Shown here piece by piece: positions 43,127 to 53,632 of a DNA stretch of 64,000 nucleotides (positions are counted from its first letter, which is position 1; the number at the start of each line of letters is the position of its first letter). Source of the DNA: Microbulbifer pacificus (lineage in GTDB: Bacteria; Pseudomonadota; Gammaproteobacteria; Pseudomonadales; Cellvibrionaceae); contig NZ_CP137555.1 in the NCBI RefSeq assembly GCF_033723955.1, positions 2,534,001-2,598,000 on the forward strand, given 5' to 3'. The translations under genes were made by a program, and so were the position numbers. The notes beneath the pieces are model-generated. The model did no database searches and was not told the DNA's origin. It saw nothing but the letters and a program-made list of their open reading frames with translations.

Positions 43127-46100
43127 TTAACGAAAGAAAATACGACGGCGACGCAGGACGCCGGCGATGCCGAGCATCAACAGCATCCACGTGGAGCTAG
43201 AGCCGCCTTTTTTCTTTTTCTTCTTGGGTTCTTGAACTTCAGGAGTTTCGGTAACGCCGGTTTCCACTTTGTTGATGGTCAAGTTGAAGGCCTGTGTGGC
43301 CGTATCACTCGGGGATACAGAATCTTTCACCACCAGGATGACTTCCTGCTCGCCGGAGAAATCGCCATCGGCATTGATGGTGACGGTACTGCCGGATTCG
43401 TGGCCGGAAACCTCGTAGCTAAAGCCTTCACCCTGCAGTTCGATAATGTTGCTGACGTTGTTTTCGTCGGCGTAATTCACCGTAAAGCTGGCTGACTCGC
43501 CTTGATCCATCACGATGTCATCCACAGGTGACAGCTGGATATTTCCGGTTACATCCAGAGTCAGTTCGATCACTTCGTTGTCGGAACCGACCAGACCGTT
43601 ATTTAGCGCAATGTTGTGCACCGCACCTGCAGCCTGTTGCGATACATAGGCCTGGAAATTAACCGAAAATTTCGAAATCTCCGGGCCGGTGTAATCCATA
43701 CAAACCACGGTTTCGTTGTCGATTTCACTGCTGATGTTATCGAAGGCAACACTCTCACCGCCGGAGATATCCACCGGCTGGTCGCCATCCACAATCATGC
43801 GTCCGATGTAGGATTTAAAGCCGATGGAGCCCTTGTCGTCCACGAGATTCAGGTTGTCGTACGCGAACATCATTTCGTACTCACCCGGCTCGTAGTCGAT
43901 GTCGGTGCGCAGGAACATCTCGAAGTCCACCATGTGGCCCGGCGCGTTTTTGCGCTCGACGTTATCCCACTCCAGTACCAGCCACTTGCGGTCCCAGGTA
44001 TAGGAGTTGGTCACACCGGCGTTGAGCTCGTGCTGGTTGTTGGTGCTGTCGAAGCGTGTCAGGGTCTGGTCGCCGACCCAGAACGGCGCGATCAGGTCTT
44101 CCGGCAATGGCATATAGCTCAGGCCTTCCGGGAGTTCCTGGTGGATCGACGGCAGACGACGATTGCCCCAGTAGACCGTGCCCGCGGGGCTGATCTTGAT
44201 GGAGTCGTACTGCTTGGTGTTGAAGTACGGGAAGGTCACATTCTCATCGGTGGCCATCAGGTCCTTCAGCGAATACTCGAAGCCGCTGCTATAGGAACCT
44301 TCGACGCCTTCCAGGGTGCGCCAACCCAGCGGACGCAGGTCGAGGTAACCCGGGTAGGGGGAGCCCGCCGCTGTCAGTGAGCACATGCTGTCGTTTTTCG
44401 AAGTGGTGACCTTGTAGCTGCGCGCCACATCGCGAGTGGTTTCCTGAACACCGTCCAGCGCCAGGACATTGTTGTCCAGGGTCACTTCCGCCGGTGTACT
44501 GTGGCTGGCGACGACGGATTCCGGAATGATCTCAATGCCTTCCGGGAAGGCGACATCCAGTGCAAATGCCCGCGCTTCCGCTTCGTTGTTGGCAATGACG
44601 TTGATCGCGAAGTCGACGGTATCTCCGGCCTTGGCGGTGGGCTTGCTGGAAGTGAACGTCACATCGTCGTCGACCTGGGTAATGATCACCGGCACGAAAC
44701 CGACATTGCCCGCGTCGTTGGCATTACTGCCAACATCAAAGCCGCCAAAGTAGTAATCGCCGATTTCCATCTCCGGCAGGTTGTAGCTCACATCGAGCTT
44801 GTACTCTTCAAAGCCGGAAACCTTGCTCGGCGCGGAAACGTTCAGATTGCCGTTGTCGTGGCCGACGACAGCGGTGACCAGCTGGATGTCCCGGCCCTCT
44901 TTTTCGCTGACGAGGTCGGATACCACTGTCCAGTAATTGCCCGGCAGCGGGTCATTGATGGTGCAGAAGTTGGCCGACAGGTAAGTCGTGGACATGCACA
45001 GCAGTTCGTCGTCGGAAGGCAGGCCGTCCCCGTTGCTGTCCATACCCATGAAGACCAGCGCGCGGTTGGTGTTTTCGCCAACCACATGCGCGGCAATCAT
45101 CTTGCTGCCTTCTTCCACCGCAGTAAGGGTGACAAGTACATCTTCGGGATTATCGAATGGATCGGCACCGGTGGGGTCCGGGTACAGGAATTTACTCGTT
45201 ACATCCCCTTTGACCAGGCCGAATGAATGCGAAGTAAAGTCGGTGATGTCGCCGGTTTTTACCGGACCCACGGAAACCCGACCGGAAGTGCGGTGCGCAT
45301 CCACCTTCACGTAGCCTGGCAGGCCCGAGGTGTCTTTATAGGTCCACACCGGCAGTTCCAACACCGGGGAATTGCTGTTGGACGGGGTCAGTACCACCTG
45401 GCCCTGGTTGCCGGTGGGAGCGACGTAACTGACCGCTGAAGCAGTGTCTTTGTTGTGGCGGGCGGTGACGGTAATCGAAACTTCCTCACCTTTTTTCACG
45501 CTGAAGCTGGCCGGCTCTACGGTAATTTCAAACGTATCGGTGAAGGTTTCGGTGGACGCGGTCCAGTTGCCGTCTTCGGTCGCGGTGAAGGTGCGGACCC
45601 AGGAGCACTCCCTGTCGCAGGTGTTATCCACCATATACGCGGTATTCAGGCGCTTGGGGAATCCGCCCATGTTCGGATCGGCGGCGCCCATGTTCTCAAT
45701 GGACTCATCCAGTAGCAGACCGGCCTTGTTGGCCTGATCGACGCGCATGCGGCCGGCGCCAGACTCCTGCAGCCCGGACATGTAGCCGTCGGATGCGTAG
45801 TTGTTCAGGAACATGGCCGATTCCAGATCGTTGGCGGCGGTCATGAGCAGCGCAGACTGGATCTGCATCGCACTCCAGTCCGGGTGCGACTGGCGCAGCA
45901 GCGCCGCGGCGCCGGCGACATGCGGGCTGGCCATGGAGGTGCCGGACATGGTCTGCCAGTCGGACGTGCGCGGGCTGTTGGTGAACGGCTGATCGTCGGA
46001 GGACGCCGCATAGATATCCACACCCGGTGCGGCAACATCGACAAACAGAGTATCGATGCCGAACCAGGAGGGGCCGCGGCTGGAGAACCAGGCGAGGTAT

Positions 46101-47959
46101 TGCCCGTCTATGTTTTCTTCCTGGGCCGCCGCCGGGGTAATGGTGGCGGAGTGACCGCTGCCGGAAGACATCCACTTGACCAGCTCCAAGCCATCCGCGT
46201 TTTTGATATGAATGGCCGGAATGGTGTAGGAAACGAGGGGAAGTTCGTAGGTGTCCTGGTAGGAAGCCTGGCTGTACACCACGATGCCTTCCGCACCGCC
46301 CTTGGCCACGTTCACGCCCTTGTTGTACAGCGGCTTGGAGCTGCGCTTACACACGACGATGACATTCTGCTGGCTTTCGTCGATGTCGGTAGTGAGGGGG
46401 TCGTCCGCTAGGTCAAAAAAGCCTTCCGGATACTCCTTGTCACAATTTGCCTGGAAGGAGCTGAGAGGCTCGTTGGGGTTGGTGAAGTCGGCGGCATTGA
46501 CCAGTACCCCGCTCAGTTCTTCAAAAGTGACGGCGCGCCCGGTGATGGCTTGCGGAGGCGTGGTGTCGCCACCGGCCATGTCTCTCAGTTCTTTATCCGA
46601 ATAGCCCACCGCGGATTGGGCGGTGTGCGCGGCGACCGTGGTCAGCCAGGGCGAAGAGTGGTCTGCGGAATAGTACTCGGGGCCATTGTTACCTGCGGCC
46701 ACCGCGATGAAGACGCCACTCTTGGCGGTGTTGTAGAACGCCTGCTCGATGGGGTCCATCCATGGGTCTTCTTCCAGGCCGCCGATGGAAAAGTTGATCA
46801 CGTCGACATTGTCGATGGCCGCCTGCTCGATGGCCGCAACCAGTGTGCTCATTGGGCATCCGGCATACGGGTCGCCGGAACCGCCCGGCCAGCACACCTG
46901 GTAGGAAATGATATTCGCGTGTGGCGCCATACCGGAAATCTGGTCGAACACCAGATTGGTTTCGATACCGCTGGACTGTACGTCGCTGCTGGTGATCTTG
47001 TACGGCACATTGTGCAGGATATTACCGGCGGCGGTGCTGGCCACGTGAGAGCCGTGGCTGTTGTAGTCCTCACCCACCGGCGGGCGGGATTCTTCGTACA
47101 CCGGATCGCTGAAGGTGTCGGTAATTTCCGGGTAAGAGTAAACGCCGATCAGTTTATCGTTACACATCTCCGGGTGGTCGACACAGTCGCCGAGGAACTG
47201 ATCACCCAGCGGGTTGGTGTGTACGTAACCGTCGCCGCCCACTTCGGCAAAAGAGGGATGGTCGGTATTTACACCGGTGTCGATGATACCGACGACCACG
47301 CCTTCACCCTTGTTTTCGCCGGTGCCCGCGGCGCCGTTTGCCCACACGGCGTGGCCGCCGGTCTGCTCGATGGTATTGAAGGTCTGCAGCTGCTTGATGG
47401 TGTTGCGGGTAATGCGCTTGACGCCGGGAACCTTGGCGAGGCGCTTGGCCTCATCCTGGGTCATCTCGGTGGTGAAACCGTTCAGGGCGACGGTAAACGC
47501 GTTTTTGACCGGAACAGAGAGGCCCTGTTGGGTCATCGCATTGTTCAATACCTTCGCGCGCGCCTGTTCCAGATGCGAGCGATAGCTGGCGATCTCCGGC
47601 TGATTCAGGTTGAGCGGACCGCGCTGGTTGCGCGCAGCCTGTACCAGAGTGCGAGTGGCGGGTTGTCCCGCGATGCCACCCTCGTAGGCAGAGATCGGCG
47701 CTTCCTCGAGCTGCACGATGTAGGTTTGCTTACCGGTGATATTGCGCTCTTCGCTGAAAACGCGGTGCTGCTTTTTCACCTGTTGGTTGGTCTGCTGATC
47801 CCAATCGTATTGTTTTAATGGCTGGACAGTTTTCTGCTGATTGGGTGCTGCCCACTTCGCCAGGTTTTCCGTAGCGAAATCTGACTGGGTGGCACCTACC
47901 GTGGCGCTGATACATAGCGCCGAGGCAACGGCGATAGCCATTTTCTTCTTGTGAAACAT
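43127..47959 (-). CDS. Secreted S8 subtilisin-like peptidase, GlyGly-CTERM type (copy 1)
   Basis: This 1610-aa protein starts with a signal peptide (MFHKKKMAIAVASALCISATVGA). An I9 inhibitor-type propeptide (TYIVQLEEAPISAYEGG...) follows. The S8 triad is D227 (GIIDTGVNTDHPS), H302 (NSHGSHVAS) and S675 (MSGTSMASPHVAG), with a PA domain inserted between H and S (VCKRSSKPLYNKGVNVAKGGAEGIVVYS). Fibronectin- or Ig-like beta domains fill residues 750-1560. The tail is a run of lysines, GGSSSTWMLLMLGIAGVL and RRRRIFFR, i.e. a GlyGly-CTERM sorting signal cleaved by rhombosortase after type II secretion. I prefer the ATG 47957-47959 to an upstream in-frame codon. It has a tandem paralogue at 48383-53224. 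Confidence 0.93.
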   Translation of the reverse strand: MFHKKKMAIAVASALCISATVGATQSDFATENLAKWAAPNQQKTVQPLKQYDWDQQTNQQVKKQHRVFSEERNITGKQTYIVQLEEAPISAYEGGIAGQPATRTLVQAARNQRGPLNLNQPEIASYRSHLEQARAKVLNNAMTQQGLSVPVKNAFTVALNGFTTEMTQDEAKRLAKVPGVKRITRNTIKQLQTFNTIEQTGGHAVWANGAAGTGENKGEGVVVGIIDTGVNTDHPSFAEVGGDGYVHTNPLGDQFLGDCVDHPEMCNDKLIGVYSYPEITDTFSDPVYEESRPPVGEDYNSHGSHVASTAAGNILHNVPYKITSSDVQSSGIETNLVFDQISGMAPHANIISYQVCWPGGSGDPYAGCPMSTLVAAIEQAAIDNVDVINFSIGGLEEDPWMDPIEQAFYNTAKSGVFIAVAAGNNGPEYYSADHSSPWLTTVAAHTAQSAVGYSDKELRDMAGGDTTPPQAITGRAVTFEELSGVLVNAADFTNPNEPLSSFQANCDKEYPEGFFDLADDPLTTDIDESQQNVIVVCKRSSKPLYNKGVNVAKGGAEGIVVYSQASYQDTYELPLVSYTIPAIHIKNADGLELVKWMSSGSGHSATITPAAAQEENIDGQYLAWFSSRGPSWFGIDTLFVDVAAPGVDIYAASSDDQPFTNSPRTSDWQTMSGTSMASPHVAGAAALLRQSHPDWSAMQIQSALLMTAANDLESAMFLNNYASDGYMSGLQESGAGRMRVDQANKAGLLLDESIENMGAADPNMGGFPKRLNTAYMVDNTCDRECSWVRTFTATEDGNWTASTETFTDTFEITVEPASFSVKKGEEVSITVTARHNKDTASAVSYVAPTGNQGQVVLTPSNSNSPVLELPVWTYKDTSGLPGYVKVDAHRTSGRVSVGPVKTGDITDFTSHSFGLVKGDVTSKFLYPDPTGADPFDNPEDVLVTLTAVEEGSKMIAAHVVGENTNRALVFMGMDSNGDGLPSDDELLCMSTTYLSANFCTINDPLPGNYWTVVSDLVSEKEGRDIQLVTAVVGHDNGNLNVSAPSKVSGFEEYKLDVSYNLPEMEIGDYYFGGFDVGSNANDAGNVGFVPVIITQVDDDVTFTSSKPTAKAGDTVDFAINVIANNEAEARAFALDVAFPEGIEIIPESVVASHSTPAEVTLDNNVLALDGVQETTRDVARSYKVTTSKNDSMCSLTAAGSPYPGYLDLRPLGWRTLEGVEGSYSSGFEYSLKDLMATDENVTFPYFNTKQYDSIKISPAGTVYWGNRRLPSIHQELPEGLSYMPLPEDLIAPFWVGDQTLTRFDSTNNQHELNAGVTNSYTWDRKWLVLEWDNVERKNAPGHMVDFEMFLRTDIDYEPGEYEMMFAYDNLNLVDDKGSIGFKSYIGRMIVDGDQPVDISGGESVAFDNISSEIDNETVVCMDYTGPEISKFSVNFQAYVSQQAAGAVHNIALNNGLVGSDNEVIELTLDVTGNIQLSPVDDIVMDQGESASFTVNYADENNVSNIIELQGEGFSYEVSGHESGSTVTINADGDFSGEQEVILVVKDSVSPSDTATQAFNLTINKVETGVTETPEVQEPKKKKKKGGSSSTWMLLMLGIAGVLRRRRIFFR

Positions 47960-48286
47960 TGATTGTCCAACCTCTGAATTACTTTGCGTGACCAATCGGG
48001 CATGCGGTTTTTATTGCATGTTTTGATTTTTAGGATTAACGAACTGAAGTGTCTTTTTGTCAGTCGCTAACCCCTATTTAACGATTACCCACCTCATCTT
48101 TCTTCCGTCTGATACAAGTCGTAACAAACGGTTGTTTTTTGAACGTCGGGGATTGCGGTGCGAGATCTGGTACTGGGCAATTCGAAAAAGAATTGGCGGC
48201 GTTTTGACTGGGAGTTCGCAAGGGGGCAGGAATAGCGGGAGACTGCAGGGCGCAACAGCAGCGCGATCGTGTTTCAGAAACAGGAT

Positions 48287-48332
48287 AAAAAAAGGGCCTG
48301 CCTGTTTACCAACCGATAAAACAGGCAGGCCC
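48287..48332 (-). terminator. Distal terminator of subtilase copy 2
   Basis: GGGCCTGCCTGTTT (48294-48307) pairs perfectly with AAACAGGCAGGCCC (48319-48332). On the minus strand the stem is followed by seven T residues. It is strong. Confidence 0.92.
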
Positions 48333-48343
48333 CGATCGAACGC

Positions 48344-48370
48344 AAAAATTGCCCGGCGTGAGCCGGGCAA
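48344..48370 (-). terminator. Proximal terminator of subtilase copy 2
   Basis: On the minus strand TTGCCCGGC-TCAC-GCCGGGCAA is followed by TTTTT; it lies 12 bp past the stop at 48383. The position and stem core resemble the terminator of copy 1. Confidence 0.9.
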
Positions 48371-48382
48371 GCTGGTCCGTGA

Positions 48383-51300
48383 TTAACGGAAGAAAATACG
48401 ACGGCGACGCAGGACGCCGGCGATGCCGAGCATCAACAGCATCCACGCGGAGGTAGAGCCGCCTTTTTTCTTTTTCTTCTTGGGTTCTTCAACTTCAGGG
48501 GTTTCGGTCTCGCCGGTTTCCACTTTGTTGATGGTCAAGTTGAAGGTCTGCCTGGCCGCATCGCTCGGCGCTACAGAATCCTTAACCACCAGAGTGACTT
48601 CCTGCTCACCAGAGAAACCGCCGTCGGCGGTAATGGTGACAGTGCTACCGGACTCGTGGCCGGAAACCTCGTAGCTGAAGCCCTCGCCCTGAAGCTCGAT
48701 AACGTTGCTGACGTTGTTTTCGTCGGCATAAGTCACGATGAACTGAGCGGACTCGCCCTGATCCAGCACAATGTCATCCACCGGAGACAGCTGAATGTTG
48801 CCGGTAACGTCCAGGGTCACTTCCAGCACTTCGTTTTCAGAGCCGACGAGGCCGTTGTTCAGCGCAATGGTGTGCACCGCACCGGCAGCTTTCTGGGATA
48901 CGTAGGCCTGGAAGTTCACTGCGAACTTGGAAATTTCCGGGCCGGAGTAGTCCAGACATACCACGGTATTGCCATCTACCACTTTGCTGACGTCGTCGAA
49001 CGCAACACTGGTTCCGGCGTTCACATCCATCGCAATATCGCCATCTCTTACCACGGTGCCGAGGTAGGATTTGAAGCCGATGGAGCCCTGGTCGTCCACG
49101 AGGTTTACGTTGTCGTACGCAAACAGCATTTCGTACTCACCCGGCTCGTAGTTGATCTGGGTGCGCAGGAACATCTCGAAGTCCACCATTTGACCCGGTG
49201 CGTTGGCGCGCTCGATGTTATCCCACTCCAGTACCAGCCACTCGCGGCTGTAGGTGTAACTCTGGGTTACGCCGGCATTGAGTTCGGCCTCGCCGTAGCC
49301 GGAGTTGTAGCGCGTAACCTGGTTATCACCTGCCCAGAACGGCGCGATGATGTGCTCAGGCATACCCAGGCCGTTGCCGTTGGGGAGTTCCTGGTGCATG
49401 GTGGACAGACGGCGATTGCCCCAGTACACCAGGCCCGCCGGGCTGATCTTGATGGAGTCGAAGTGGTTGGTGTTCAGGAACGGAATGGTGACATCCTGGT
49501 CGGTCGCCATCAGGTCCTTGAGGGAGTACTCGAAGTAGTTGCGGTAGCTTCCTTCAACGCCTTCCAGTGTGCGCCAGCCGAGGTCACGCAGGTCCAGGTA
49601 ATCCGGATACGGAGAGTTGCCGGCCGTCAGCGTACACATGCTGTCGTTTTTGGAGGTGGTTACCTTGTAGGTGCGCTCCTCGTCGCGAGTGGTTTCCTGG
49701 ATGCCGTCGAGTGTCAGTCGGTTGCTCTCCAGAACCGGCTCCACCGGGGTGCTGGCGGTGGGCGCAATGGACTCGGGAATGATCTCGATGCCTTCCGGGA
49801 AGGTGGTGTCCAGAGTGAACGCGCGGGCCTCTTGTTCATTGTTGGCAATGACGCTGATGGAGAAGTCCACGATATCACCGGCTTTCGCGGTGGCCTGGCT
49901 TGAGGTGAAGGTTACATCGTCATCCACCTGGCTGATGATCACCGGTACGAAGCCGATATTGCCCGCATCGTTGGCATTGGTACCGATATCGAAACCACCG
50001 AAGTAGTAATCACCGATTTCCATTTCCGGCAGGTTGTAGCCCAGGTCCAGGGAGTACTCGGCGTAACCAGTGGTCTGGCTCGGGCCGGACACGGTCAGGT
50101 TGCCGTTGTCCTGGCCGACGACTGCGGTCGCCAGCTGGATTTCGCGGCCCTCATCGGTCTGGCCGTAGCCAATATTCACCAGGCTGGAAACCACGGTCCA
50201 GTAAGTACCCGCCAGCGGCGCGTTTACGGTACAGAAGTTGGCTGCGGTATAGGTGGTGGACTGGCACAGCAGTTCGTCGTAGGACGGCAGGCCGTCGCCG
50301 TTGCTGTCCATCCCCATAAATACGATGGCGCGGGTGGTGTTTTCGCCGATAACGTGGGAGGCCACCATGGCGCTGCCTTCCGGCACTTCGGTCAGGGTAA
50401 CCATGACCTGTTCCGCGTCGTCAAACGGGTCGCCGCCGGTGGTGTCGGTGTAGACCAACTGGCTGGTGACATCCGCTTTTACCATGCCGTAAGTGCGGGC
50501 GGTGAAATCGGTAATTTCATCGGTAGTCAGCGGGCCTACAGGAACGCGTGCGGAAGTCCGGTGCGCATCCACCTTAACGAAGTCCGGCAGGCCGGTGGCA
50601 TCGCTGTAGGTCCATACCGGCAATTCCAGTACCGGAGAGTTGCCGGAAGTCGGGGTCAGTACTACCTGGCCCTGGTTGCCGGTCAGGTTGATGTACTGGG
50701 TTTCCGAGGCGGTATCGCGATGACGGGCAGTAACGGTCAGGGTGACCTGCTCGCCTTGCTTCACGGTGAAGCTCGCCGGCACCACGGAGATCTCGAAGTT
50801 GCCGATAAAAGTTTCGCCGCTCGCGTTCCAGCTGCCGTCTTCGGTCGCGGTGAAGGTACGCACCCAGGAGCACTCTTCGGTACAGGTGTTATCGACCATG
50901 TACGCGGTGTTCAGGCGTTTGGGGAAACCACCCAGATTCGGGTTGGCCGCTTCCATGTTTTCGATGGATTCGTCGAGCACCAGGCCGGCCTTGTCGGCCA
51001 GTTCCACACGCATGCGACCGGCACCGGTGTCCTGAAGGCTGGAGTTGAAACCATCGGTTTTGTAGTTGTTCAGGAACACCGAATTTTTCAGGTCGTTGCT
51101 GGCGGTCATCAGCAGCGCAGACTGGACCTCCATGGCGGACCATTCCGGGTGAGACTGGCGCAGCAGGGCGGCAGCGCCGGCCACGTGCGGGCTGGCCATG
51201 GAGGTACCGGACATGGACATCCAGTCGCCAGTGCTCGGGTTTTTGGTAAACGGCTGGTCGTCGGAACCTGGCGCGTAGATATCCACACCGGGAGCACCGA

Positions 51301-53224
51301 TATCTACAAACAGGGTGTCGATACCGAAGTAGGACGGTCCACGGCTGGAGAAGTACGCGGTGTACTGTTCTTCGAGATCGCCTTCAAGCGCAGAGGCACC
51401 GGTAATGGTGGCGGTGTGCTCGGCACCGGAAGCCAGCCAGTTCACCAGCTTGAGTCCATCGCTATTTTTGATGTGGATGGCTGGGATCGTGTAAGGGACG
51501 TCAGGAATCGTCGTGTAGTTGTCGTAGTAAGACGACTGGTTATAAACGATTACGCCCTCGGCGCCGCCCGCGGCAACGTTGACCCCCTTGTTATACAGTG
51601 GGCTGGAGCTGCGCTTACACAGAACGATCACCGGTTGCTGGCTTTCGTCAATCGCGGTTTCCGGGTCATCCGGGAAATCGAAAAAACCTTCCGGGTATGC
51701 GGTGTCACAGTTGGCCTGGACATACGGCGAGGTGTTATTCGGGTTGGTGAAGCTGGCGGCATTCACCACCAGGCCGGTCAGATCTTCGAAGGTGATCGCA
51801 CGGCCGGAAATGTTTGCCGGAGCTGTGGTGTCACCACCGGTCATGTCTTTCAGTTCTTTGTCGGTAAAGTCGACTTTGGACTGCGCAGTGTGGGCCGCGA
51901 CGGTGGTCAGCCAGGGAGATGAGTGGTCGGCACTCTTCAGCTCGGGACCGTTGTTGCCCGCGGCTACAGCGATAAATACACCGCTCTTGGCGGTGTTGTA
52001 GAACGCCTGCTCGATCGGGTCCAGCCAGGGGTCTTCTTCCAGGCCGCCAATAGAAAAGTTGATCACGTCGACGTTGTCGATGGCAGCCTGCTCAATCGCA
52101 GAGATCAGGGTGATGGAGGGGCAGCCCGCGTAGGGGTCGCCGGAACCACCTGGCCAGCACACCTGGTAGGAAATGATGTTGGCGTGCGGTGCCATGCCGG
52201 AAACCTGCTCGAACGCCAGGTCGGTTTCCAGACCGGTGCCCTGTGCGGTGTTTTCGCTCAGCTTGTAAGGCACATTGTGCAGGACGTTGCCCGCTGCGGT
52301 ACCGGCTACGTGGGAACCGTGGCTGTGGTAGTCCTCACCGACCGCGGGGCGGGTTTCTTCAAACACCGGGTCGCTGTAGGCAGCGGTAATTTCCGGGTAG
52401 GAATAAACACCGATCAGCTTGTCGTTACACAGGTTGGGGTTCTCGACACAGTCGCCGAGGAACTGTTCGCCCAGCGGGTTGGTGTGCACATAGCCGTCGC
52501 CGCCAACGGCTGCGAAGGACGGGTGGTCGGTATTGATACCGGTGTCGATGATACCGACAACGACGCCTTCACCCATATTTTTGCCGGCCGCAGTGGCAGC
52601 CTGTTCCCAGGTAGCCTGGGCACCGGTCTGCTCGATGGTGTTGAACGTCTGCAGCTGCTTGATGGTGTTGCGGGTAATGCGCTTGATGCCCGGAACTTTG
52701 GCCAGTCGCTTGGCTTCTTCCTGGGTCATTTCGGTGGTGAACGCGTTCAGGGCTACCGCGTAGGTGTTTTTCACCTGCAGTGACAGGCCCTGCTGCTGCA
52801 CTGCATTGCTCAGCACATTCGCGCGGGATTGCGCGAGGTGGCTGCGGTAGCTGGCGATTTCCGGCTGGTTCAGGTTAAGCGGACCGTTCTGGGTGCGCGC
52901 GGCCTGTACCAGGCTACGGGTTGCAGGCTGGCCGGCGATGCCGCCGTCGTAAGCGGAGATCGGGGCTTCCTCGAGCTGCACGATATAGGTGTGCTTGCCG
53001 CTGATGTCGCGCTCTTCGGTAAACACGTGGTGTTGTTTCTTCACCTGCTGGTTGGTTTTGCCATCCCAGTCGTATTGTGCGAGCGGTTGAATCACTCGCT
53101 GCTCGTCGGCCGCGGCCCACTTCGCGAGATTCTCACTGATAAGGTCTGTCTGTGACGCGCCTACGGAAGCGCTGATACACAGAGCTGAGGCCACGGCCAC
53201 AGCCATCTTGTTTTTATTAAACAT
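48383..53224 (-). CDS. Secreted S8 subtilisin-like peptidase, GlyGly-CTERM type (copy 2)
   Basis: This 1613-aa paralogue of the gene at 43127-47959 has collinear domains: signal peptide (MFNKNKMAVAVASALCISASVGA), I9 propeptide, S8 domain with D227, H302 and S675 at exactly the same positions, PA insertion, long beta-domain region and the same C-terminal lysine run plus GGSTSAWMLLMLGIAGVL. Cysteine-containing segments such as DNTCTEECSWVRTF are shared with copy 1 and suggest disulfides in the mature enzyme. The last hundred codons are nearly identical between copies, while the PA region and parts of the beta domains differ. The substrate may differ accordingly. Confidence 0.93.
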   Translation of the reverse strand: MFNKNKMAVAVASALCISASVGASQTDLISENLAKWAAADEQRVIQPLAQYDWDGKTNQQVKKQHHVFTEERDISGKHTYIVQLEEAPISAYDGGIAGQPATRSLVQAARTQNGPLNLNQPEIASYRSHLAQSRANVLSNAVQQQGLSLQVKNTYAVALNAFTTEMTQEEAKRLAKVPGIKRITRNTIKQLQTFNTIEQTGAQATWEQAATAAGKNMGEGVVVGIIDTGINTDHPSFAAVGGDGYVHTNPLGEQFLGDCVENPNLCNDKLIGVYSYPEITAAYSDPVFEETRPAVGEDYHSHGSHVAGTAAGNVLHNVPYKLSENTAQGTGLETDLAFEQVSGMAPHANIISYQVCWPGGSGDPYAGCPSITLISAIEQAAIDNVDVINFSIGGLEEDPWLDPIEQAFYNTAKSGVFIAVAAGNNGPELKSADHSSPWLTTVAAHTAQSKVDFTDKELKDMTGGDTTAPANISGRAITFEDLTGLVVNAASFTNPNNTSPYVQANCDTAYPEGFFDFPDDPETAIDESQQPVIVLCKRSSSPLYNKGVNVAAGGAEGVIVYNQSSYYDNYTTIPDVPYTIPAIHIKNSDGLKLVNWLASGAEHTATITGASALEGDLEEQYTAYFSSRGPSYFGIDTLFVDIGAPGVDIYAPGSDDQPFTKNPSTGDWMSMSGTSMASPHVAGAAALLRQSHPEWSAMEVQSALLMTASNDLKNSVFLNNYKTDGFNSSLQDTGAGRMRVELADKAGLVLDESIENMEAANPNLGGFPKRLNTAYMVDNTCTEECSWVRTFTATEDGSWNASGETFIGNFEISVVPASFTVKQGEQVTLTVTARHRDTASETQYINLTGNQGQVVLTPTSGNSPVLELPVWTYSDATGLPDFVKVDAHRTSARVPVGPLTTDEITDFTARTYGMVKADVTSQLVYTDTTGGDPFDDAEQVMVTLTEVPEGSAMVASHVIGENTTRAIVFMGMDSNGDGLPSYDELLCQSTTYTAANFCTVNAPLAGTYWTVVSSLVNIGYGQTDEGREIQLATAVVGQDNGNLTVSGPSQTTGYAEYSLDLGYNLPEMEIGDYYFGGFDIGTNANDAGNIGFVPVIISQVDDDVTFTSSQATAKAGDIVDFSISVIANNEQEARAFTLDTTFPEGIEIIPESIAPTASTPVEPVLESNRLTLDGIQETTRDEERTYKVTTSKNDSMCTLTAGNSPYPDYLDLRDLGWRTLEGVEGSYRNYFEYSLKDLMATDQDVTIPFLNTNHFDSIKISPAGLVYWGNRRLSTMHQELPNGNGLGMPEHIIAPFWAGDNQVTRYNSGYGEAELNAGVTQSYTYSREWLVLEWDNIERANAPGQMVDFEMFLRTQINYEPGEYEMLFAYDNVNLVDDQGSIGFKSYLGTVVRDGDIAMDVNAGTSVAFDDVSKVVDGNTVVCLDYSGPEISKFAVNFQAYVSQKAAGAVHTIALNNGLVGSENEVLEVTLDVTGNIQLSPVDDIVLDQGESAQFIVTYADENNVSNVIELQGEGFSYEVSGHESGSTVTITADGGFSGEQEVTLVVKDSVAPSDAARQTFNLTINKVETGETETPEVEEPKKKKKKGGSTSAWMLLMLGIAGVLRRRRIFFR

Positions 53225-53632
53225 AATTTACCCAATATTGGTTCTTGTCTTCGCACCGTCGAGGCATGCGCGTCATGCAGGACATTGACGTCACACTTGC
53301 TCGTTTTTTAAGCATCAATTCATGCCGGTGCCTTTCGTGCCTTTAAATTGCCACTGTGCATAACGAACGAATGTCTGATTTTTCCGTGGTGCGTGACAAA
53401 CTGTTACGCTTGCTGACTTTTCCAGCAGTGAAATCGGCAAAGAAAAAACTGTATTGCGCGGCAGTGACAGAATTTACTGGGGGATGTGCGATGCGGAATT
53501 CGGGGGCGGGATGGCGAAACGCCGCAATTGAGTAGGCGGGGCGAGTAGTAAAACCTCAGTACAGTGCTAAAAAAATGCCCGATGCACATATTGTGGATCG
53601 GGCATTTTTGGCAGCGGTAAATTCCGGGGCAA
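53225..53632. other. Intergenic region upstream of subtilase copy 2
   Basis: These 408 bases show no gene. They contain the copy 2 leader and promoter (AATATTGGT before the ATG; no clear -35/-10 fixed) and, at the right end, the terminator of the YdgA-type gene. Confidence 0.5.
53569..53609. terminator. Bidirectional hairpin terminator after the YdgA-type gene
   Basis: ATGCCCGAT (53575-53583) pairs with ATCGGGCAT (53597-53605), with A-rich sequence on the left and TTTT on the right. It lies 23 bp after the stop codon at 53633, and on that strand a T-run follows the stem. Confidence 0.85.

Larger units (their letters stand above)
47960..48382. other. Intergenic region between the two subtilase genes
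   Basis: These 423 bases hold no gene. The left part (47960-48150) is the presumed promoter region of copy 1 and is unlike the region upstream of copy 2. The right part holds two terminators for copy 2 (listed separately). The copies therefore have separate control. Confidence 0.5.

Noticed and set aside
43127..53224. The two subtilase genes as an assembly duplication
   Set aside because: They differ at many positions, in leader sequence, terminators and length, so they are true paralogues.
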